The translations under genes were made by a program, and so were the position numbers. This document shows, piece after piece, positions 1 to 6,511 of a DNA stretch of 10,503 nt. The stretch covers positions 1 to 10,503 of the forward strand of contig CAZHXQ010000068.1 in the NCBI GenBank assembly GCA_964536465.1. The letters are read 5' to 3'. Position 1 is the first letter of the stretch. Each line of letters opens with the position of its first letter. The DNA is from Mesolinea sp964536465. Its GTDB lineage: Bacteria > Chloroflexota > Anaerolineae > Anaerolineales > Anaerolineaceae. Below the pieces are notes generated by a model. The model was not told the DNA's origin. It searched no databases and saw only the letters and a program-made list of their open reading frames with translations.

Positions 1-166
1 ACTTCTCGATTTCATTACTGGATAGCCGGGGAAAAACCGCCACAACGCCGCAGTTGGCGCAGGTAAACAAGCTGAATTGGCCATCTAAGCCATGCAGGCG
101 GTCTTTACCTTTATATAAAAAACTGTGCTGCTGTCTATCGCAGCATCTGCACTTCATTTTATCCAT
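1..166 (-). CDS. N-terminal fragment of a zinc-ribbon protein, probably a SAM-dependent methyltransferase
   Basis: This gene reads leftward from an ATG at 166-164 and leaves the window after 55 codons. The fragment has two CxxC pairs, C6-x-x-C9 and C36-x-x-C39-G, which form a compact zinc ribbon. Between them is the stretch Y-K-G-K-D-R-L-H-G-L. This layout (CxxC, then K/R-D-R-L-H-G, then F-S-L-x-x-C-x-x-C-G, then a proline near 46) is typical of the N-terminus of class I SAM-dependent methyltransferases in polysaccharide clusters. Some glycosyltransferases carry a similar ribbon. The methyltransferase core lies outside the window, so the activity is inferred. The start is 6 bp after the stop of the flippase fusion gene, so the two are probably co-transcribed. 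A second in-frame ATG (157-155) is possible. The ribosome site is weak: GGGGA lies about 10 bases upstream of the first ATG. Confidence 0.75.
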   Translation of the reverse strand, partial: MDKMKCRCCDRQQHSFLYKGKDRLHGLDGQFSLFTCANCGVVAVFPRLSSNEIEK

Positions 167-172
167 GCTTGT

Positions 173-2611
173 TCAATCCCCAGTTCGGCTTATACGTGAA
201 AAATAGAAACTCTCCAACTCTTTTGCTCGCTGCTCCCAGCTTAATTCGTGATTTTCGCTGGCCAGGCGGGCATTCCTGCTCATCACTGCTCTAAGTTCAG
301 GAGAGTGTATTATATCCACAACCTGGCTACTGATGCTTTCGGCCTGGTCCTCGGCCACCAAACCGACCTGTAAGCGTCTGACCCAATCTGCAAGGTCACC
401 CACCTGTGTGGTGATGATGGGCCTGCCGATGGTCAGGTAGTCGCTAAACTTTAACGGTAACCGCCCAAGATTTGCTTTGGTTTTTCTGAGCGGAAACCAG
501 AAAATATCACAGGAAGACAAATATAAAGAAACATCCTCATAGCTCACATGTCCGGTGTGGATGATGCTATCATCGGGTTGGGTGTGGTAACTTGACCTGC
601 CCACATGCAGCAAGGTCACATCAGCCACTTTTTCGCGCAAGAGTCGGAAGGCAGCATCCATCAGGTCCATATCTTGTTTAAACCCCGAGCCGAGATAACC
701 CACAATTATTCCCTTTTCCTGCAGCCCTTTCCTGGCACGAGCGATCTCAACCGGATCAGCCTGCAGGCAGGGGTTACGCATGCCATTCGGCAGCAACAAA
801 ATTTTATCTGGAGGGTAGCCTCTTGTGAGGGCCTCATCGGCGAGCGTGGAGCAGATGGCGGTGATGCCATCAGTATTTTGAAAGCGCTTGTTTTCGAAAT
901 GGGTTTCAAAAATTCTCAGTAGGCGTTTTTTGAAGCCATCCGGCCTTTCTTCCACGGAGCCACCTTTACCTAGCCAGTCGGCCCAATCGCTGAAGCAGAG
1001 GGCACCTTGTTTTTGCAGCTTTCTTGCTGGAAAATAGTTGGTCGGTCTGCATTCGAACGCGTGGGCCAGGTCAAACCTGTTGTGCCTTGCCCAAGCCAAT
1101 CTGTACGCGACTTCATCGAAACCCCATCCCGACAGAAAAAACCCTTTGAACAAACGCGGGAAAGTCACGATCCGCAAACCGTCTTGCACCTGTTCGACAG
1201 TGTGTTTTCCTTCAAGGCCGGCTGCTAAAATGGTAACTTGATGACCTAACGTGACCAGTTCTTTGCCCAGAAAATAAGCTCTCAAATAGGTGCCTTGCCC
1301 TTCCTGATTGAAGGTGATCAGGGCGATTTTGAGTGACTCACCGGCTAACCTGGAAGCTGGTTGTGTTTCGGAGAGTTCCTTAAAAATACTGGAGATGACC
1401 AGGAAGTAACCCAGTGAAAGCAAAACTTCACTGAGTATATAGACCCACCTTAAGCCCTCAACTTGCCAAACAGAGAAGAGAAGCAAGCTGGCAATAACCT
1501 TTAAAGCCAGGGATACAATCTGAGGAAACACGCGTTCTTTTTGTTTATTGTTAGCAATGATGATCGCGGCCAGGCCGACATTAAGTGAACTTATCAATAC
1601 AATTACAGCTGTTCTGGAAATAAAATCTGCCACCAGGGCATATGGGTCTCCAAGAATCAGGTGGATCGCCTGCCGGCCAAACAGGCTGATGGTGACCCAA
1701 CCAGCCAACCCCAGGAAAAAAAATCCGAAAATGGTCCGAGTCAAGCTCTTTTCGCGCGTTCTTGCGGTGCGAGCCCGTTCCCTGGACAGGGATGGCACGA
1801 CAACGTTTTTCAAAGAAAGGATAATGGTGCTGATCACATTGAAAAAGCTGATCATGAGCGAATAATTACTGATAGTAGTCAGACTTTTGGACATAAAAGT
1901 CACCAGGGTGACGTCAACATGGCGGAAGATTATATTAATCAGGTCGGACGCATGGAATGGCACCGCTTGGGTAAAGGTTTTCTTGAGCGTTTCAGGTTTA
2001 TACTGCCAACCTCTTAAGCTGAGCCCAAAGACTAACGCGGCGGCGACCAGTACGATTAAATCAATCAGCGTCCTGGTCGAAATGATCGTACTTAACTTAT
2101 TCACTGACAGAAAATACAGTCCGATCAGTGTGCCAATCCGAAACAACCTGCCAATTAAAAGAATAGCGGAAGACTGTTTGAAGCGTCCGCCGGTTAAAAA
2201 GACAGTGTAAATTGAGTTAGTCAGAGACTCAAAAAGGGTGCTTAAGATCGCTAAAGCCAGCAGTTCGCGAAGGAATATATCGGGTCTCAGCAGTGGGGCG
2301 ACAGCATACAGCGCTATTGCCCAAAGGGCCCCAAAAGAAAGTTTTAGCAGCAGAACGGTTTTCAATATCGTCGTGGCGGAGCATTGATCTTCTGAGGATG
2401 CTTTCAATAGCCAGGTGTCCAGCCCCCAATTGACCAGGAATACACTGATGGCACACAGATTGAAGATGCCCACGTGCAGGGCGTAGGTTTCAGGACCAAG
2501 CCAACGCGCCAGAAATATCAAATAACCGATCGATAAAAACTGGGAAATCGCCGCTGTAATGCCTACAACGACAACTGATTTACCCAGGTTCCTGCTGCGG
2601 ATTACTTCCAT
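173..2611 (-). CDS. Fusion protein: Wzx/MurJ-like polysaccharide flippase joined to a GT4-type glycosyltransferase
   Basis: One uninterrupted frame encodes 812 residues. Residues about 10-410 are a chain of hydrophobic helices of the oligosaccharide flippase type (MOP superfamily), which move lipid-linked glycans from the inner to the outer face of the membrane. The opening segment, with A-R-W-L-G-P near 35-40, is typical of Wzx N-termini. Residues about 411-425 are a polar linker. Residues about 427-805 are a GT-B glycosyltransferase: a Rossmann start (K-I-A-L-I-T-F near 428), a short glycine-rich loop (437-440), L-L-P-N-G near 606-610, G-Y-L-G-S-G near 638-643, and K-F-S-D-Y-L-T-I-G-R-P-I (721-732), the usual nucleotide-sugar site. 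D724 stands where most GT4 enzymes have Glu. The glycosyltransferase half should be cytoplasmic. Each half is near the normal length of a separate protein, so this is a full fusion. It starts 47 bp after the upstream glycosyltransferase and is followed by the zinc-ribbon gene. The sugar is unknown. Confidence 0.88.
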   Translation of the reverse strand: MEVIRSRNLGKSVVVVGITAAISQFLSIGYLIFLARWLGPETYALHVGIFNLCAISVFLVNWGLDTWLLKASSEDQCSATTILKTVLLLKLSFGALWAIALYAVAPLLRPDIFLRELLALAILSTLFESLTNSIYTVFLTGGRFKQSSAILLIGRLFRIGTLIGLYFLSVNKLSTIISTRTLIDLIVLVAAALVFGLSLRGWQYKPETLKKTFTQAVPFHASDLINIIFRHVDVTLVTFMSKSLTTISNYSLMISFFNVISTIILSLKNVVVPSLSRERARTARTREKSLTRTIFGFFFLGLAGWVTISLFGRQAIHLILGDPYALVADFISRTAVIVLISSLNVGLAAIIIANNKQKERVFPQIVSLALKVIASLLLFSVWQVEGLRWVYILSEVLLSLGYFLVISSIFKELSETQPASRLAGESLKIALITFNQEGQGTYLRAYFLGKELVTLGHQVTILAAGLEGKHTVEQVQDGLRIVTFPRLFKGFFLSGWGFDEVAYRLAWARHNRFDLAHAFECRPTNYFPARKLQKQGALCFSDWADWLGKGGSVEERPDGFKKRLLRIFETHFENKRFQNTDGITAICSTLADEALTRGYPPDKILLLPNGMRNPCLQADPVEIARARKGLQEKGIIVGYLGSGFKQDMDLMDAAFRLLREKVADVTLLHVGRSSYHTQPDDSIIHTGHVSYEDVSLYLSSCDIFWFPLRKTKANLGRLPLKFSDYLTIGRPIITTQVGDLADWVRRLQVGLVAEDQAESISSQVVDIIHSPELRAVMSRNARLASENHELSWEQRAKELESFYFSRISRTGD

Positions 2612-2658
2612 GAGGATATCTTACCTACATTCAATGATCAATATTTCGTGCGGTCAGT

Positions 2659-3789
2659 TTAAGGCGTCAATAGCTTTTCCAGAAGGGGTTGCCAGGAGTG
2701 ATCACCTGCAAGCGCATCTTCTCGCTTTGAATCGACCTTGCTGCATATGATTTCTCTGATTTTTTCTGCAAACGCCTGCGCGTCGGCACTCCTCGCGACA
2801 CTCAACCCGCCTTTATAACTCATAGTGAGGGGGTCAGTAATTACATCAGTCACAATCAGCGGCAGCCCGTAACCCATTGCCAACTTGATCGATCCGCTTT
2901 GGGTTCCATCCAGGTAAGGGGCTACAAAAAAGTCGGCTGCCTCAAAATATAAACCCGCTTGCGCGTCCGGGATATATTCAGCCCGGATTGTCACCATGTC
3001 ACTGATACCCAGATGGTTGATAAGTTTCTCATATTCAGCCACACCCTGCCAAAACTCTCCCGCTACTATCAAATGTAGGATTACCTGCTCTTGTTTGAGT
3101 ATGCCAACCGCTTTCAGCAGGACGTCCAGCCCTTTGTATGGTCTGACAAACCCAAAAAACAGAGCAAGGGGATCTCCGACTGGCAGGCCGAGTTTATCCC
3201 TGACCTCACTCTTACCCAACCCACTCCTCGGAAACTGGCTGTAGACGGGGTGGGCGGCGGTATTGATGCGGGAACCTTCCTGCACAACTGCCTTTAGCCG
3301 CTGCGCTTCTTTCTCGGTCATGGTCACAAAAGAACGGGCATCCTTCAAAGCGAACTTCGTCAGCTGCTTATCCAACCAGCCTCCTTCATGAGGGAAGGTA
3401 TTGTGAACCAAAACCGTGGCAGGGATGCCATACTTGCGTAATTTGCCCAGCAGCCATGATGTGGCCGGTGCCCAAAACGTAACCCACCAGGGGTAAATCA
3501 CCAGATCTGGCTGATAGTTTCTGATTTCCCGAAGGGTCTTTCGCCAATCCCAACAGTTCAAGGGACTGAACAGAAAATCCACATCCTTGAGAGTAGTTAT
3601 CTGGCTATAGTCCTTATCGCTCTTCCCTGGGTAGAGCCAGGTCGGATACTGCTTGCGGTATGAGATCGTCAAAACTTCGTGACCTGCCTGACCAAGTTTC
3701 TCAGCTAATGATTGGGTAAAATGCGCGATTCCACCCCGATAGGGTGGGACCGGGCCAATCAATACAATTTTCATAGGCTGTTCTGTCAT
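2659..3789 (-). CDS. GT4-type glycosyltransferase
   Basis: This is a cytoplasmic GT-B glycosyltransferase, expected to transfer a sugar from a nucleotide donor to a lipid-linked glycan. Numbering is from the longest frame (start 3813, 384 residues). Visible motifs are K-I-V-L-I-G-P-V-P-P-Y-R-G-G-I-A (15-30), the N-terminal Rossmann strand and glycine-rich loop; H-N-T-F-P-H-E (137-143); F-G-F-V-R-P-Y-K-G-L (220-229), where the second domain begins; and T-Q-S-G-S-I-K-L-A-M-G-Y-G-L-P (304-318), where the donor binds. The classical E-x7-E pair is absent (G303 and L311 occupy those places). The T-Q-S-G form is a recurring variant of the family and does not by itself mean loss of activity. Three starts are possible: 3813, 3789 and 3774. 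I chose 3789 because AGGT lies just before it, though the spacing is short. It is the first gene of the leftward operon. Confidence 0.87.
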   Translation of the reverse strand: MTEQPMKIVLIGPVPPYRGGIAHFTQSLAEKLGQAGHEVLTISYRKQYPTWLYPGKSDKDYSQITTLKDVDFLFSPLNCWDWRKTLREIRNYQPDLVIYPWWVTFWAPATSWLLGKLRKYGIPATVLVHNTFPHEGGWLDKQLTKFALKDARSFVTMTEKEAQRLKAVVQEGSRINTAAHPVYSQFPRSGLGKSEVRDKLGLPVGDPLALFFGFVRPYKGLDVLLKAVGILKQEQVILHLIVAGEFWQGVAEYEKLINHLGISDMVTIRAEYIPDAQAGLYFEAADFFVAPYLDGTQSGSIKLAMGYGLPLIVTDVITDPLTMSYKGGLSVARSADAQAFAEKIREIICSKVDSKREDALAGDHSWQPLLEKLLTP

Positions 3790-3923
3790 ATTACCTGATC
3801 TGTTGTTAGACATCTATAGATTTTACTCTACTACTTCCATTACATTCCCGTATGAGGTTTTTCCATCGGACTCACAGAAAAAACCAACGTAGAGTTCTAC
3901 CGTGATAGCTAATGGATCAGATT

Positions 3924-3936
3924 TTGTGACTCACAA
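3924..3936. promoter_or_regulatory. Perfect 13-bp palindrome, possible regulator site
   Basis: TTGTGA and TCACAA form a perfect inverted repeat around a single central C. It lies 5 bp upstream of the candidate -35 box, the usual position for an activator. The half-sites look like those of CRP/FNR-type regulators, but the 1-bp centre does not fit the 6-bp spacing of CRP or the 4-bp spacing of FNR. The binding protein is unknown. Confidence 0.3.
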
Positions 3937-3941
3937 GAGAA

Positions 3942-3971
3942 ATGAAAGAGTATTTCTTCCGATGATATAAT
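3942..3971 (+). promoter_or_regulatory. Candidate sigma70-type promoter for the plus-strand membrane gene pair
   Basis: A perfect TATAAT is at 3966-3971. Eighteen bases upstream is ATGAAA (3942-3947), matching TTGACA at four of six places. The start of transcription would fall near 3978, giving a leader of about 70 bases before the ATG at 4048. The -10 box is convincing; the -35 is weak and could rely on an activator. Confidence 0.5.
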
Positions 3972-3995
3972 TTCACAACCATATAAATATAGAAA

Positions 3996-4017
3996 TCTCA
4001 ATTTCCTCGCATTGAGA
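3996..4017 (+). other. Small hairpin in the predicted leader of the 818-residue gene
   Basis: TCTCAAT (3996-4002) and ATTGAGA (4011-4017) are perfect complements around an 8-base loop. The hairpin lies between the predicted transcription start near 3978 and the ATG at 4048. With 7 AT-rich pairs and no following T-run it is not an obvious terminator. It may be a weak leader structure or chance. Confidence 0.25.
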
Positions 4018-4047
4018 ATTACTTAGTAAATTTGGCTACCTGTTAAA

Positions 4048-6504
4048 ATGAAGCGTCGAATTGCCACATACTCCATTATTTTACTTTTTTGTTTTGCTCT
4101 TTTTGCGTTATTTAGTCAAAACCAGGCACAGGCAACATCTGACATTATCCCCCATGTCAACATAAACCCTGGTGAGTCAGTAGGTCAGACTTTCACTTCA
4201 CTGCATCGGGGGCTTAACGAAATCGGTGTTACCGTATCTGCTCAAAACAACGAGAGCGGCAATTTAAAGCTTCTTCTCTATCATAACAATTCACAGCAGC
4301 CGCCTGTTTTTTCGAAAGACTACTCTATCAATGTAAGCTCAGCTGAATTTCTCAGCCTTATCTTTGAAGCCCAAAAAGACTCTTACCTTGAGGATTACTT
4401 TCTTGAGCTCAATTGGAGCGGCTCAGGTCCGATCAGTTTCCAAACAAACCCCTCCGAAAGTTATACTCAGGGCAGCTTGTATATTAACTCTTATTCCGCG
4501 CAGGCACAACTAGACTTTAATCTTGAGTATGACCGCGTACAACTATCACTGGGTCTGGGTTTGGTAGTGCTGCAGTGGCTGTGGCAACTTTTCCTGACTG
4601 CTTTAATCCTGCTGCTTCCGGGTTGGGCTATCCTGTCGATTGCCTGGCCGGGTTGGGAAGATTATGACCTTCTGATAAAACTCACCTTGGCTTTTGGAGT
4701 TTCCTATGCTCTGTACCCAACTTTATTCTTGCTGACAGATTTTATTGATTTTCATCCCGGGGAAGTGTTTTTCGTCTGGGTAGTTATGGGGCTATCTGCT
4801 ATCTCGCTATTTATCCATTACAGGCCTGATTTAAGAGTAAAGGATATCTCAGCGAGCAAGCTTCTCTGTAATTTCCGCCTCAGGTCAGAAAATTGGCTGA
4901 ATCTGGCTACGGTCGTCGTCTTAAGTCTCATTTTCTTCGTTAAGTTTTGGGCTATCCGGACCCTCGATACCCCAATGTGGGGGGACTCTTACCAACATAC
5001 AATGATCACCCAGCTGATGATGAACAACGGAGGTATGTTCGATTCATGGCAGCCTTACGTCCCCTATGAAACCTTCACAGTCCATTTTGGTTTCCACAGT
5101 CTTGCTACAGTCTTTGCGTGGATTAGCAATCTGAGTGCGAGCCAGACTGTGTTGTGGGTTGGTCAAATCAGTAATGCCTTAGCGGCTTTAAGTCTCTACC
5201 CAATCGCATTCAAGGTTTCAGGCAAAAGGAAATGGGCTGGTGTAATTGCAATCACTTTTGCGGGACTGATATTAAGATACCCAAATTATTATGTCAATTG
5301 GGGCCGTTATGCTCAACTTAGCGGTCAAGTTCTTCTCCCGCTGGTTGGTTTTCTGTTAGTCGAAGTGCTCTTTTCCAAAGAGACCAATATCAGTCAACTG
5401 GCAATCGTTTCCATTTTGCTCGGTGGGATGGCCTTATCCTATTACCGAATGCCCTTTTTTCTGGCGATTTGGATACCGTTGTTGATTGGAGAGATGATTC
5501 TGTGGCTGAGGCGTGATGGTAACAAATTCTCCACATTGCTCCTGAGAGGGATGCTTATCCTGCTGGGAATGGTTGTGTTGCTGATTCCTTTGTTTTCGCG
5601 CATTTCAGGTGGGGCGCTGGCACAGTCCGTTGGTTCCATGCACTCCCCAGGTTTACAGCAAGCGCTGTCCAATTTCTTAAATAATCTGAACTCTACTCAA
5701 TATTATTATTCTAAACCACTTATTGTCCTGACCGTTATTTCGGTTGTTGCCGGAATCCTCGCTAAACAGTGGCGTGTTCTGGCCATTATGCTGGGAATGG
5801 TCTTGATACATTCCTACGTACTTGGAACCATGGTTGACCTCCCCTTTTCAAACTTTATCGACGCATTCTCAATACAGCTTATGACATACATAGGTTTAGG
5901 GGTCATCATATCCTATGGCTTTGCGCTAGTAGCCGAAAACCTTGACCCGGTTCACCCATCCATTGCGGCGTTCCTCTTGATCACCTTGTCCGTTTTCTTT
6001 GCTTTCCAGGCAAAAAACGTGACAGACAAAACCTATGAAATAGTAACCAGACCGGATCTGAGAGCCTTCCAGTGGATCAGAGAAAACACCGCATTGGACG
6101 ACTTGTTTCTCGTCAATGGGTTCACCATCTACGACAACACCTCTGGCGTCGGCAGTGATGGTGGCTGGTGGATCTCTTTGCTCACCGAGCGGAGGAATAC
6201 CATGCCTCCACAATATGCTGTTTTAAACGAAAGGCCTGAAGATCCTGGTTATACCAAGTGGACTGTGGATGCAATCAACCACTTTGAAACATATTCTCCA
6301 CCCTCCGAGGAGGGATTGGAAGCTATGTGCGATTGGGAAGTTGACTATATTTATATTGGCCAGAGGCAAGGATCAGTTAACGATCCCACTCCCATGCTGA
6401 GATGGCAGGAATGGGAAGAGACCTCAGCCTTCTCACTTGTCTATGCAAAAGACCTGGTAAGGATCTATCAAATAGATCCATCCTATTGTGAAACACGCAG
6501 ATAG
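4048..6504 (+). CDS. Polytopic GT-C-like membrane protein with an extracytoplasmic N-terminal domain
   Basis: This 818-residue protein is probably a membrane glycosyltransferase of the GT-C fold, using a lipid-linked sugar outside the membrane. Residues 1-29 are a signal peptide or first helix (K-R-R, then a hydrophobic run, then A-Q-A). Residues 31-160 look like a beta-sandwich outside the cell. About 12 further helices follow from 165 to 655, then a soluble C-terminal part (660-818). Candidate catalytic sites are W-G-D-S-Y-Q-H (311-317), the first-loop Asp typical of GT-C enzymes, followed by N-G-G-M (327-330), H-F-G-F-H (346-350) and Y-Y-V-N-W-G-R-Y (414-421). All recur in the minus-strand protein at the right end, apart from changes in the variable positions. 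No Shine-Dalgarno is evident, but the signal peptide supports this ATG. The next gene follows within 7 bp or overlaps. A sugar-polymerase role is possible; the substrate is unknown. Confidence 0.8.
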   Translation: MKRRIATYSIILLFCFALFALFSQNQAQATSDIIPHVNINPGESVGQTFTSLHRGLNEIGVTVSAQNNESGNLKLLLYHNNSQQPPVFSKDYSINVSSAEFLSLIFEAQKDSYLEDYFLELNWSGSGPISFQTNPSESYTQGSLYINSYSAQAQLDFNLEYDRVQLSLGLGLVVLQWLWQLFLTALILLLPGWAILSIAWPGWEDYDLLIKLTLAFGVSYALYPTLFLLTDFIDFHPGEVFFVWVVMGLSAISLFIHYRPDLRVKDISASKLLCNFRLRSENWLNLATVVVLSLIFFVKFWAIRTLDTPMWGDSYQHTMITQLMMNNGGMFDSWQPYVPYETFTVHFGFHSLATVFAWISNLSASQTVLWVGQISNALAALSLYPIAFKVSGKRKWAGVIAITFAGLILRYPNYYVNWGRYAQLSGQVLLPLVGFLLVEVLFSKETNISQLAIVSILLGGMALSYYRMPFFLAIWIPLLIGEMILWLRRDGNKFSTLLLRGMLILLGMVVLLIPLFSRISGGALAQSVGSMHSPGLQQALSNFLNNLNSTQYYYSKPLIVLTVISVVAGILAKQWRVLAIMLGMVLIHSYVLGTMVDLPFSNFIDAFSIQLMTYIGLGVIISYGFALVAENLDPVHPSIAAFLLITLSVFFAFQAKNVTDKTYEIVTRPDLRAFQWIRENTALDDLFLVNGFTIYDNTSGVGSDGGWWISLLTERRNTMPPQYAVLNERPEDPGYTKWTVDAINHFETYSPPSEEGLEAMCDWEVDYIYIGQRQGSVNDPTPMLRWQEWEETSAFSLVYAKDLVRIYQIDPSYCETRR

Positions 6505-6511
6505 ATTACCC

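Larger units (their letters stand above)
3814..4047. promoter_or_regulatory. Divergent intergenic control region
   Basis: This 234-bp AT-rich gap separates the leftward glycosyltransferase operon from the rightward membrane-protein pair, so promoters for both directions should lie here. The rightward side has a clear -10 box, listed separately. On the leftward side the best -10-like string is TAAAAT (minus strand, 3825-3820), with no convincing -35. It would suit the inner ATGs at 3789 or 3774 better than the one at 3813. The 8-bp string GACTCACA occurs twice (3869-3876 and 3928-3935). A short palindrome, GTAGA-GT-TCTAC, lies at 3889-3900. No open frame here resembles a gene. Confidence 0.5.

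Noticed and set aside
605..2210. Several plus-strand open frames of about 70 to 118 codons
   Set aside because: They lie opposite the flippase-glycosyltransferase fusion, have low-complexity composition rich in Arg, Ser and Pro, and show no motif. They are antisense shadows of a real gene.
3924..3936. CRP or FNR binding site
   Set aside because: The half-sites look similar, but the 1-bp centre does not match the 6-bp or 4-bp spacing of those regulators. Kept only as an unassigned palindrome.
6488..6511. GTG at 6488 as the start of the lyase-like gene
   Set aside because: It is possible, but no ribosome site precedes it and it would overlap the upstream gene by 17 bp. The ATG at 6512 directly after the upstream stop is simpler. 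Not excluded.
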